Below are positions 1-5,329 of a stretch of DNA of 6,492 nucleotides, piece after piece (positions within the stretch are counted from its first letter, which is position 1; every line of letters begins with the position of its first letter). A program made the position numbers and the translations under genes. The notes under the pieces were generated by a model. It saw only the letters and a list, made by a program, of their open reading frames with translations. It was not told the DNA's origin and ran no database searches. The DNA comes from Nitrospira lenta (GTDB taxonomy: Bacteria > Nitrospirota > Nitrospiria > Nitrospirales > Nitrospiraceae), in NCBI GenBank assembly GCA_945906715.1, contig CAMDRK010000155.1, positions 1 to 6,492 on the forward strand. The letters run 5' to 3'.

Positions 1-350
1 GCTTCTATAGTCTGAGCCCCGCCTCGGTTGACTATGCCCGGACGCCGGAGATCATACGGCGCGGGCTGGCACGCCATGACGTGCCGGGCTTCCGCTTGGC
101 GCGCCTGGCTGTGGATCGCAGACTGCAAGGGCAGGGAATGGGCGGACAACTTCTGCTCGCGGCGGGCAGACGCTGCCTCTTGGCCTCGGCGGAGGTTGGC
201 GGCGTGGTGCTTGTCATCGACGCCAAGAATGAACAGGTGGCAGGATGGTATGCCAGCTATGGCGCTGTGCCGCTGCTGGACGCGCCGCTATCTCTGCTGC
301 TGCCACTCGCGACAATCGAGGCCGCGCTCAAAAAAGCCAGGAAATACTGA
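1..350 (+). CDS. GNAT-family acetyltransferase, likely type II toxin (5'-truncated by window edge)
   Basis: The frame is open from the window edge, so the start lies outside; about 115 residues are visible. The segment FRLARLAVDRRLQGQGMGGQ is the GNAT acetyl-CoA-binding signature: a beta strand ending in RLAVD, then R/Q-x-x-G-x-G/A with the following helix. Further on, an AGWYASYG-like segment matches the C-terminal W/FY..G motif, and the protein ends with a hydrophobic LLLPL strand. The early YSLSPASV stretch and this ending resemble TacT/AtaT-type toxins, which acetylate the amino group of charged tRNAs and are paired with a DUF1778 ribbon-helix-helix antitoxin. In that family the antitoxin gene lies just upstream and represses the operon; that position is off the window. 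The GNAT fold is seen directly, while the toxin role is inferred from similarity. An internal GTG at 81 is not a credible start because the fold begins earlier. Confidence 0.82.
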   Translation, partial: FYSLSPASVDYARTPEIIRRGLARHDVPGFRLARLAVDRRLQGQGMGGQLLLAAGRRCLLASAEVGGVVLVIDAKNEQVAGWYASYGAVPLLDAPLSLLLPLATIEAALKKARKY

Positions 351-368
351 CACTCCATCCCAGTGAGT

Positions 369-562
369 AGCGCGGGCTTCCTCAGAAGACAGCCCCGTCG
401 TAACGCCCTTCGTCACCGAATGACGCGGCCCCCTCCCCGGACGGAATGCGCCGGAAGCGTCGGCATCACCTGTCCGGTGACGAGCCAGTTACACAGCATC
501 CGGATACAGCCCAGATGTTGCTTGACCGTGGAAGAGAAGTGACCTGGTTCCACCCACGAAAG
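369..562 (-). pseudogene. Decayed tyrosine site-specific recombinase fragment (frameshifted)
   Basis: Read on the minus strand, 562 to about 417 encodes a segment containing STVKQHLGCIRMLCNWLVTG followed by QVMPTLPAHSVRG. This is the core-binding (SAM-like) domain of XerC/D-type tyrosine recombinases, whose usual form is TVKQHLAAIRMLFDWLVTGQV. The frame then meets a TGA at 415-413. A second frame beginning at 416 continues the same family pattern as VTKGVTTGLSSEEARA, the hinge before the catalytic domain (typically GKTPVLxxEEARA). Similarity stops at about 369, 18 bp from the GNAT stop codon. No catalytic R/H/R/Y residues remain, so this is a dead 5' to middle fragment. It fills most of the gap between the acetyltransferase and the Sel1 gene. 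The homology is recognised by eye; the exact ends are approximate. Confidence 0.72.
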
Positions 563-620
563 CAGCCCCCCACTCAGCGAACGAACTCCAACTGACCCCC
601 CGACTATTCAGCGAAATGCG

Positions 621-641
621 CTATCCTGTAATACAGAATAG
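621..641. promoter_or_regulatory. Inverted repeat upstream of the Sel1 gene, possible operator
   Basis: The half-sites CTATcCTGTA and TACAGaATAG are separated by a single A, giving 9 of 10 matching positions. The inner CTGTA-A-TACAG is a perfect odd palindrome. It sits 61 bp before the ATG at 702 and includes a TATCCT that could serve as a -10 box, although I see no convincing -35 element. A dimeric repressor site or a small transcript hairpin are both possible. The regulator is unknown. Confidence 0.35.
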
Positions 642-701
642 GATCATACACTCAGGCCCACTCCTCTTTCATCGAGGTGCGGCCAAGAGGAAGGATTTAT
701 T

Positions 702-1304
702 ATGCGCCCTCACAGACTGCTCCTTATTCTCCTGTCTAGCCTGCTCTGGACCGCACACGCCGAAGCCCAAACGATCGATCTGCCCGCCATGATTCGATGC
801 AAAGCCGAAGGCGAACGCGCATCGAGTCGCAGTCAACTGATCGAGATCTGGCTCTCACGTGCCGAAAAGCGCGATGCCATCGCCGCCTTTTGTCTCGCCT
901 ACGTCCAAAGCGACACAATCCATGTTCCCCTCGGATGGCTGGAGCAATCCGCACGCCTCAATTTGCCGGACGCCCAACTCCTCATGGGCTCCAATTACGA
1001 GGTCGGCCTCCTCTTCAAACAAGATTTCGTCGAAGCCCTCTCCTGGTATCGGAAAGCCGCCGATCAAGATTTCCCCTATGCCCAATACGAACTCGCCTCT
1101 ATCTACTATGAAGGTCGAGCCGGTCAAAAGAAAAACATCCCGGAAGCCTACTTCTGGGCCCTGCTAGCCCAACGTCATTACTTCCTCGACGCCAACACTC
1201 TCATTCGCACCATGGACCCCCAGATCCAAGAGCCAGACAAACGTCTCGTCCAAACCAAGGTTGACCGGTGGGTCCACCAACTGAAACCAGGTCGACTCGG
1301 GTAA
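702..1304 (+). CDS. Secreted Sel1-like repeat (SLR) protein
   Basis: This 200-residue protein begins with a clear signal peptide: MRPH, a hydrophobic LLLILLSSLLW core, then AHAEA as a probable signal peptidase I site near residue 22. Two Sel1-type helical repeats lie in the middle, one around ARLNLPDAQLLMGSNYEVG and FVEALSWYRKAADQDFPYAQ and the other around ELASIYYEGRAGQ and IPEAYFWALLAQRH. They show the family pattern of A-x-x-x-L-G/A-x-x-Y-x-x-G followed by A-x-x-W-x-x-A-A. Sel1 repeats form an alpha-solenoid that binds other proteins; the partner cannot be told from the sequence. The start is supported by AAGAGGAAGG ending 7 bases before the ATG. The residues between the signal peptide and the repeats include two cysteines and match no motif I know. 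The gene appears monocistronic and the product is probably periplasmic. Confidence 0.85.
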   Translation: MRPHRLLLILLSSLLWTAHAEAQTIDLPAMIRCKAEGERASSRSQLIEIWLSRAEKRDAIAAFCLAYVQSDTIHVPLGWLEQSARLNLPDAQLLMGSNYEVGLLFKQDFVEALSWYRKAADQDFPYAQYELASIYYEGRAGQKKNIPEAYFWALLAQRHYFLDANTLIRTMDPQIQEPDKRLVQTKVDRWVHQLKPGRLG

Positions 1305-1539
1305 CGGATGTTGCCGACACCCGAAACGCTGCAATGGGTGGACACGCCCTGGCCCCTGAACTGCTGTCGGAATGGGATTACAAAGCCAACGCCCCGCTCG
1401 CTCCCAAATGGCCACCCCTCATCCTTCACCATATCTGTCAGCCCTTGGCGCACCCTGAAGACCGCGCATCGCCTAGCATCTCCCCCCTTCTTTGCGTATA
1501 CTACACGCAGCCTATCCACACCCGTCGAGGAGGTTCCCT

Positions 1540-1791
1540 ATGGTGTTAGGCCCTGCCCTCTATGCTCTTCTGTTGGGAGCCGGTGTTCCCGCATGGTACG
1601 ACCCGTGGTCCGATCCATTCCTCGCCTATGATCGCGTCGCGTGCGAGGCAGGCACTCGATCACTCGAGAGCTGTAGCAACGAACAGCCCCAAGCGGAAGC
1701 CTCTCAAGAATCCTACTTTGAACAACCCAGAGACACCCGAACGTCCTGGTGGCTGCAAGAGACCCTGAACTCCCAGAACATTTCGCGGTAG
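1540..1791 (+). CDS. Hypothetical 83-residue protein with hydrophobic N-terminus
   Basis: I do not recognise this gene. The ATG at 1540 is chosen over an in-frame upstream ATG at 1492 because a perfect GAGGAGG lies 6 bases before it. The product starts MVLGPALYALLLGAGVPAWY, a short hydrophobic stretch that could be a signal peptide or membrane anchor. A middle part follows with two cysteines (ACEAG and ESCSN), then a hydrophilic tail rich in Q, E and S. A TATACT at 1497-1502 could be a -10 box, but there is no good -35 at the usual spacing. It follows the Sel1 gene by 235 bp on the same strand, so it probably has its own promoter. That 235-bp gap contains no gene I can support. Confidence 0.55.
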   Translation: MVLGPALYALLLGAGVPAWYDPWSDPFLAYDRVACEAGTRSLESCSNEQPQAEASQESYFEQPRDTRTSWWLQETLNSQNISR

Positions 1792-2029
1792 TCTGAATCG
1801 GCCGAATAACCTCTGACCGCTCCTCTCCACAGCATGGGCGGTTCCCGATCCCCACCCCTTCGAACTCTTCTCCCTGTCTCTCAGAGACTCCCACCACGAA
1901 GACACATGGTTCGGACCTCCAAAACCACTCCACTGAGTCCTCGCTACAACGACATCCCATCAGGACCCGCTCGACCACAACGTCGACGAGTCACACCACC
2001 TCCGCATCATTCACCTCCACAGAAAGACG

Positions 2030-2215
2030 ATGGCCATGTATTGCCCCCGACCGCATTGTGGCGGACTCCTTGTGCCCACCGATCAACAGGAACACCTCCC
2101 ACTTCGATGTATCGCCTGCTCCAGACGGTTTGAGAAACAGAAGCTCTCCCGTCACACCGCTCCCACACCACAGACACGCCCCTCGCCCAAGCTCCCCAAA
2201 CATCTTGCCGCGTAA
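2030..2215 (+). CDS. Small zinc-ribbon-like protein (61 residues)
   Basis: The N-terminal half has a CPRPHCGG knuckle (C5 and C10) and, 16 residues later, RCIACSRRF (C27 and C30). This gives a C-x4-C...C-x2-C arrangement typical of small zinc ribbons. The C-terminal half is basic and proline-rich (PTPQTRPSPK), probably disordered. Zinc ribbons of this size can bind nucleic acid or protein; nothing here says which. The start is uncertain: ATG at 2030 or 2036, neither with more than a weak AGAAAGA upstream. The frame is open back to about 1927 without an obvious start. The paired cysteines are the main reason to call it. The spacing is slightly unusual and the ORF is short, so it could be spurious. 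Confidence 0.45.
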   Translation: MAMYCPRPHCGGLLVPTDQQEHLPLRCIACSRRFEKQKLSRHTAPTPQTRPSPKLPKHLAA

Positions 2216-2278
2216 CGCCGGTATCAAACTGATACTGTAATCCCAACATGAGAATGTCCGCTTTGGCCAACGTAGAAA

Positions 2279-2548
2279 TGTCCTCTTCGCGGATAGACTG
2301 CCGGCTTTCACAAGGAGGGCCGGATGGTCGGAGAGGACAGCGTTATGATGAGCATGAAGGAACTGAAGCGCTTGCATGTGATCCGTTAGGTGATGGAGCA
2401 GCGCATCACCCAGGTGAAGGCGGGCACGCTGGTGGGGTTGGCGGATCGCCACGTGCGGCGCCTCCTCCTGCAGGTTAAGCAGGAGGGCGACAAGGGGCTG
2501 ACGCATCGGGGGCGCGGGCTTGAGCGGGGGGATGGCGGAACCGATTGA
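2279..2548 (+). pseudogene. Truncated IS transposase 5' fragment (ISNCY-like) with internal amber codon
   Basis: From ATG 2345 or 2348 the frame reads MSMKELKRLHVIR, an amber TAG at 2387-2389, then VMEQRITQVKAG, LVGLADRHVRRLLLQVKQEG and DKGLTHRGRG before ending at TGA 2546. The pattern of K-R-L-H-V-hydrophobic, a Q/E-x-x-I-T-Q helix, an HTH of the L-x-x-R-x-V-R-R-L type and G-L-x-H-R-x-R-G matches the N-terminal DNA-binding domain of ISNCY-type (and related DDE) transposases. In relatives the amber position is usually Q (CAG), so one C-to-T change explains it. No catalytic domain remains. The start of the block is set at an 8-bp sequence, TGTCCTCT, which is repeated inverted as AGAGGACA at 2332-2339. 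It may mark the IS left end, but that is inference. A GGAGAGGA precedes the ATG. Confidence 0.62.
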
Positions 2549-2553
2549 ACAAT

Positions 2554-2630
<77 letters not shown>

Positions 2631-2647
2631 CCTCAACTTTTTCAATC

Positions 2648-3822
2648 ACTTACCTGTACTTATTTGCAGAGTAAGTAGCGATGTTCTCGGCTAGTGTTCC
2701 CAGCGTGTTCTCTTGGAGGTATTTGTGAACCTTTTGAGCCGCTTGCGTCAAGTCCCGCTCCTCAATCGCATTGTATCGCTTCCACATCTTCTCTGACTTA
2801 TGCCCAACGATCTTCATGGCGGTTGCTGTGTCCACCCCTGCCCTTCGTAAATTTGTGGAGGCACAGTGGCGGAGGTCGTGGAATCGAAAGTCTGAGATGC
2901 CAGCATCCCTCAGAGCAGTTTTAAAAGATCGGCTCACACGCTGGAGAGGTTTCCCCTCATAGGTGAAGACATGTCGGGAGACAGCTTCGGTCGTCGCCGT
3001 CAGAAGGGTCCGAACCTTGGCAAGGCGTTGAAGTGTCACTTTAACATCCGGGGTCATTGGCACCTGTCGAGCAGTCTTGGTCTTCGTATCGAGAGACCGC
3101 AAAGTTATGAAGCCTCGCTTTATATCAACCCGATCCCATGTCAAGCCGACAATCTCACTGAACCGCTGCCCTAATTGGTACGCCGTGAGTAGGACGGGAC
3201 GCAGATGCGGCTTCGCTGCCTGATACAACTTGCTCCATTCTTCATCGCTCAATACCCTATCGCGTTCGTTCTCCGGATTCGGCAACGGAACTTTTGATGC
3301 CGGGTTGCTCTGAAGCAGACCTCTCCGGATCGCCACATTCAGACAATGCTTCAGGGCAATGTGATCATGATTGACCGTCTGCACACTGGCTGGATTGCCC
3401 CCCTTCTTCTTCCGCTGTCCCCTGAAGGCTTCCACGTCCTGCGGTCTGATCTCTGAGAGTATCTTCCCGCCAAAAAAAGGAACCAAGTGCCCCTCGACAC
3501 TGTGTGATCGCCCAACGAAGGAGCGGAGAGACTTCACTTCTTCTAACTCAAGGTACGTCTTTGCCCACTCCTTAAAGAGGATCGGTTTTGCCCGTTCACT
3601 AGGTTCCTGACCGAGAAGGAGACGCATCCTGATGGCCGACTCCAAATCACATGCGGCCATTTTGTTCAGACAACCGACCTTCCAGCGTTTCTTTCTGGCT
3701 CCCGGCACCCCGCTCGCTAAGACGAGAGATTTCCCGTCTTGGCTTTCCATGACGCGAAATTCCACATAGTAACTGTCAGATCGTTTGGTCAGTCCCATGT
3801 TTCTCTCCTTACTAACCTGTAC
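2648..3822. repeat. Pair of 12-bp direct repeats flanking the integrase gene
   Basis: The plus-strand sequence ACT(T/A)ACCTGTAC occurs at 2648-2659, across the integrase stop codon, and at 3811-3822, between the integrase and excisionase-like genes; 11 of 12 bases match. Each copy sits at one edge of the integrase gene. Candidate roles are an arm-type integrase site or an excisionase site. It could also be chance. Confidence 0.3.
2650..3798 (-). CDS. int: Tyrosine-family site-specific integrase
   Basis: This 382-residue, full-length phage-type integrase cuts and rejoins DNA to move the element in and out of the chromosome. Residues 1-65 form a strand-rich arm-binding domain (SYYVEFRV, KKRWKVG). 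Residues 75-165 form the core-binding SAM-like domain. The catalytic domain from about 180 contains R212 in LGQRFSEIVGLTW, a likely catalytic lysine at K239 or K241 before RQVPM, H307 and R310 in FHDLRHCAS, H333 in VGHKS and the nucleophile Y342 in KRYNAIEERD. All expected catalytic positions are present. The start at 3798 is supported by AAGGAG 6 bases upstream. It lies 48 bp downstream of the excisionase-like gene on the same strand, so the two are probably co-transcribed. The gene reads toward the tRNA 5' end, which is not the usual arrangement for tRNA-targeting integrases. It looks intact. Confidence 0.93.
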   Translation of the reverse strand: MGLTKRSDSYYVEFRVMESQDGKSLVLASGVPGARKKRWKVGCLNKMAACDLESAIRMRLLLGQEPSERAKPILFKEWAKTYLELEEVKSLRSFVGRSHSVEGHLVPFFGGKILSEIRPQDVEAFRGQRKKKGGNPASVQTVNHDHIALKHCLNVAIRRGLLQSNPASKVPLPNPENERDRVLSDEEWSKLYQAAKPHLRPVLLTAYQLGQRFSEIVGLTWDRVDIKRGFITLRSLDTKTKTARQVPMTPDVKVTLQRLAKVRTLLTATTEAVSRHVFTYEGKPLQRVSRSFKTALRDAGISDFRFHDLRHCASTNLRRAGVDTATAMKIVGHKSEKMWKRYNAIEERDLTQAAQKVHKYLQENTLGTLAENIATYSANKYR

Positions 3823-3846
3823 GAGCTACCTGAAGCTATAACGCCG

Positions 3847-4065
3847 CTATCTGTGCTCTAAGGAAGCATCTACGCGCTCTTGCGCTGCTGGCCGCGCCTT
3901 GACGGTGTGTTGATCAATCCACCTGTCGAGGTGTTCTTGCTTGAATTTCACTAACCGTCCGACCTTGATGAAACCGAGTTTCCGCGCAGAGACCCACCCA
4001 TACAGGGTCAATTTGGATATGCCTAGATACTCCGATGCCTCATCGATTGTCAAAAGCTTGCTCAT
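3847..4065 (-). CDS. Excisionase-like helix-turn-helix protein (HTH_17/AlpA type)
   Basis: This 72-residue protein is made almost wholly of one DNA-binding domain: KLLTIDEASEYLGISKLTLY, then GWVSARKLGFIKVGRLVKFK and HLDRWIDQH. This is the winged-helix layout of excisionase and AlpA-like proteins, with a T-x-x-E-A-A/S-x-Y-L-G-I-S-x-x-T-L-Y helix-turn-helix, a G-R-x-x-K/R-F wing, and an L-x-x-W-I helix. Such proteins bend DNA at attachment sites to favour excision, or activate integrase expression. The basic, alanine-rich tail (VKARPAAQERVDASLEHR) is probably flexible. A GGGAGGA sits 2 bases before the ATG at 4065, which is tight but usable. It precedes the integrase gene and is probably co-transcribed with it. 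An excisionase role is inferred from fold and position. Confidence 0.85.
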   Translation of the reverse strand: MSKLLTIDEASEYLGISKLTLYGWVSARKLGFIKVGRLVKFKQEHLDRWIDQHTVKARPAAQERVDASLEHR

Positions 4066-4358
4066 GGTCCTCCCGGGAATAAAAGAACATCCGTTACCTT
4101 CAATACCATTTCATCGACACGAGCCGGGGGAGTCTGACGACACCCCCATTCCCCCACAATGCGCCCGCGTGGCCGCCGGCGTCGGATTCGGACTGCACTC
4201 CCAGTGGGTGCGAGCTGGCGCTGAAGAGCAGCGGCCAGGCCCTTCGGATGCCTTCAGGCCTGTCCCCCGCGAGCGCGCCATCCCGCCTGCTTCTTCGACG
4301 CCCCACCCCTGTGCTGTGAAGGGTGGGGCTAAACATCTTGATGAAGAAGGAGGCGGAC
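4066..4358. other. Divergent intergenic region with four inverted repeats; candidate phage control/origin region
   Basis: This stretch of about 290 bp separates the minus-strand excisionase/integrase pair from the plus-strand RadC-like gene and has no gene I can support. It holds four hairpin-capable inverted repeats. They are 4126-4147 (GGGGG-a-GTC, loop TGAC, GAC-a-CCCCC), 4195-4211 (six pairs including one G-T, loop of 5), 4236-4262 (CAGGCC/GGCCTG, loop of 15) and 4300-4329 (nine perfect pairs). In filamentous phages the intergenic region carries clustered hairpins for plus- and minus-strand origins and packaging. That role is inferred here from position and structure. Promoters for both flanking operons must also lie here, but I cannot point to convincing -35/-10 pairs. 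The DNA is GC-rich, so some repeats may be incidental. Confidence 0.45.
4300..4329. repeat. Strong 9-bp inverted repeat in the RadC-like gene leader
   Basis: GCCCCACCC and GGGTGGGGC form a perfect nine-pair stem around a 12-base loop. It ends 30 bases before the ATG at 4359 and 17 bases before its ribosome binding site. With no T-run after it on the plus strand, it is not a standard terminator of upstream plus-strand transcription. Possibilities are a leader mRNA structure affecting the RadC-like gene, a protein-binding site, or a single-strand phage origin hairpin. Confidence 0.55.
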
Positions 4359-4862
4359 ATGGCCATTCACGGTTCACAGGGCATGCTGAATGGGAAACGG
4401 CAGTCGAAGCCGAGCCACCCCTATGCGGTACCCCGATATCGCGTCACGCTGGTGCGGGACAGTCGAGCCACGGCGCCATCTTTGCCGCTGCTGACCTCGG
4501 TCGGCGCGGCGGATCTGCTCCGGCCCTTGTTTGCGCACCTAGACCGCGAGCAATTCCTGGTCTGCGGACTGGATGCGAAGAACTGCATCATCGGGGTCAA
4601 TCTCGTCTCAATCGGCTCCCTGACGTTGGCCATCGTGCATCCGCGCGAGGTGTTCAAACCGCTGATCCTGATGAACGCGGCCGGATGGATTTGTGCGCAC
4701 AATCACCCCTCCGCCGATCCCACACCCAGCCAAGAAGATCGCGTGCTCACCAGCCGACTCCGGCAAGGCGCCGACCTCCTCGGCATCAGCTTGCTGGACC
4801 ATCTCATCCTCACCGACAAGGAGTACTATAGCTTCGCCGACCAGGGGTGGCCCTGTACATGA
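4359..4862 (+). CDS. Short RadC-like JAB/MPN+ metalloprotein
   Basis: This 167-residue protein carries the RadC-type JAMM motif. H114 and H116 in CAHNHPSADPTP, then S124 and D127 in SQED, fit H-x-H-(x)7-S-(x)2-D exactly, with E64 in DREQFLVCGLDAKN as the likely catalytic glutamate. The usual HNHPSGD is HNHPSAD here. The C-terminal segment LGISLLDHLILTDKEYYSF is also typical of RadC. Chromosomal RadC proteins of about 220 residues have an N-terminal helix-hairpin-helix region. Here only about 45 residues precede the MPN+ domain, so that region is missing; this short form is common on mobile elements. The fold predicts a zinc-dependent hydrolase, but the substrate of RadC proteins is unsettled and a repair role is doubtful. 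ATG 4359 is chosen because AAGGAGG lies 5 bases upstream; a GTG at 4323 falls inside a hairpin. It is convergent with the coat genes. Confidence 0.87.
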   Translation: MAIHGSQGMLNGKRQSKPSHPYAVPRYRVTLVRDSRATAPSLPLLTSVGAADLLRPLFAHLDREQFLVCGLDAKNCIIGVNLVSIGSLTLAIVHPREVFKPLILMNAAGWICAHNHPSADPTPSQEDRVLTSRLRQGADLLGISLLDHLILTDKEYYSFADQGWPCT

Positions 4863-4878
4863 TGTCCCTCGACACTCG

Positions 4879-4896
4879 GAGCGATCCGTCTCGCTC
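4879..4896. terminator. Possible bidirectional terminator hairpin between convergent genes
   Basis: GAGCGA and TCGCTC form a perfect six-pair stem with a six-base loop. It lies in the 43-bp gap between the RadC-like stop codon and the stop codon of the minus-strand 47-residue gene. There is no clear T-run on either side, so position is the main argument. Confidence 0.35.
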
Positions 4897-4905
4897 AGCG
4901 GGCTG

Positions 4906-5049
4906 TCAGGCCCGGATCAACCGGAGCACCCAGATGACCGCGGACGCCGTCAGCGCGAGCCCCAGCACCGCCGCGCCCCATCCGATCACATCCGCCGCAA
5001 GCGCCGTCCCTAATTGATGCAGGTCTGTCGCCACTGTCGCCAATACCAT
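4906..5049 (-). CDS. Small coat-like membrane protein without signal peptide (47 residues)
   Basis: Reading the minus strand from an ATG at 5049 gives MVLATVATDLHQLGTALAAD, then VIGWGAAVLGLALTASAVIW, then VLRLIRA and a TGA. The start is supported by GGGAGGG 7 bases upstream. The layout is that of a mature filamentous-phage major coat protein: a short polar or amphipathic N-terminus, one membrane span, and a basic C-terminus that would contact the DNA. The core DVIGWGAAVLGLALT lines up without gaps with DIVAWGVVFIGVALT of the neighbouring 66-residue coat precursor (7 of 15 identical, most others conservative). The two are therefore probably paralogues. Unlike its neighbour it has no cleavable signal peptide, so it may insert directly like pVII/pIX-type minor proteins, or be a second coat form. 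It is the last gene of the visible minus-strand block, 63 bp after the coat gene, with a hairpin between. Confidence 0.68.
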   Translation of the reverse strand: MVLATVATDLHQLGTALAADVIGWGAAVLGLALTASAVIWVLRLIRA

Positions 5050-5293
5050 CGACCATCCCTCCCACACGACAAGACGGCAGCCCGTGCACAGGCTACCGCC
5101 CCATCTACCCGATTACCGCACCAACGACTTCACGCGCTTGTACGCGAAAATCGTCAGCGCCACCCCAATGAACACCACGCCCCACGCCACGATGTCACCC
5201 TTGACGCTGGTGATCGTCGTGGTCGTCGCGGCATCCACGGGGAACACCTGCGCCATGGCCTCTTGAGCCATCAGCGCGAGCCCCAGCACGGCC
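4946..5293. repeat. 27-bp direct repeat shared by the two coat-like genes
   Basis: Plus-strand positions 4946-4972 and 5267-5293 match at 25 of 27 bases, with an uninterrupted 19-base core (4950-4968 and 5271-5289). Both copies are read in the same frame on the minus strand and encode AVLGLAL. In the 66-residue precursor this is the signal-peptide core; in the 47-residue protein it lies within the membrane span. Confidence 0.7.
5076..5097 (-). terminator. Hairpin after the coat gene, possible weak terminator
   Basis: On the minus strand GGTAGCC and GGCTGCC form seven pairs (one G-U) around TGTGCACG, 15 bases past the coat stop codon. GTCTTGTCGTG follows, which is only mildly T-rich. In Ff phages a terminator directly follows the major coat gene and keeps its mRNA abundant. 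This hairpin is in the equivalent place and would set the 66-residue gene apart from the 47-residue gene. Confidence 0.4.
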
Positions 5294-5313
5294 ACACTTA
5301 TTTTCTTCCACAT
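5113..5313 (-). CDS. Inovirus major coat protein precursor (pVIII-like)
   Basis: This 66-residue precursor has a signal peptide: MWKK, a hydrophobic ISVAVLGLALMA core, and EAMA before Q22 as a signal peptidase I site. The mature chain would be 45 residues, close to the 40-50 usual for filamentous-phage coat proteins. It begins with QVFPVDAATTTT, has one membrane span (DIVAWGVVFIGVALTIFAY), and ends in the basic KRVKSLVR that would line the capsid interior and neutralise the single-stranded DNA. The mature protein would sit in the inner membrane until assembly by the Zot-type ATPase encoded upstream. The mature N-terminus has only one acidic residue before the span, fewer than Ff pVIII. A GAGGA lies 4 bases before the ATG. 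It follows the 35-residue gene by 16 bp, so it is probably in one operon with it and the ATPase gene. The assignment rests on architecture and context, since coat sequences diverge quickly. Confidence 0.8.
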   Translation of the reverse strand: MWKKISVAVLGLALMAQEAMAQVFPVDAATTTTITSVKGDIVAWGVVFIGVALTIFAYKRVKSLVR

Positions 5314-5329
5314 CGTTCCTCACCCCCCT

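Noticed and set aside
1297..1324. TCGGGT/ACCCGA inverted repeat as a terminator of the Sel1 gene
   Set aside because: The stem is only six pairs with a 16-base loop, overlaps the stop codon and has no T-run.
1268..1549. Open frames after the Sel1 gene as a possible gene
   Set aside because: Two overlapping plus-strand frames are open, but neither has a ribosome binding site or motif. The first overlaps the Sel1 3' end and the second overruns the next gene's start.
1538..1978. 146-residue minus-strand open frame
   Set aside because: It is antisense to the 83-residue gene that has a perfect ribosome binding site. It has no recognisable domain and a shadow-like composition.
1991..2506. 171-residue minus-strand open frame
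   Set aside because: It is the antisense of the transposase relic and zinc-ribbon ORF. Such antisense frames are often annotated as hypothetical but show no motif and no ribosome binding site I trust.
3941..4831. 296-residue plus-strand open frame
   Set aside because: It runs antisense through the excisionase-like gene, across the hairpin region and out of frame through the RadC-like gene. Its composition (R, P, H-rich) is that of a shadow frame in high-GC DNA.
4852..4858. Third copy of the CCTGTAC core found around the integrase
   Set aside because: Only seven bases match and it lies inside the RadC-like coding end; a match this short is expected by chance.
4895..5089. 64-residue minus-strand Gly/Arg-rich frame
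   Set aside because: It covers the 47-residue coat-like gene in another frame. The 47-residue frame has a good ribosome binding site, a membrane span and similarity to the coat protein.
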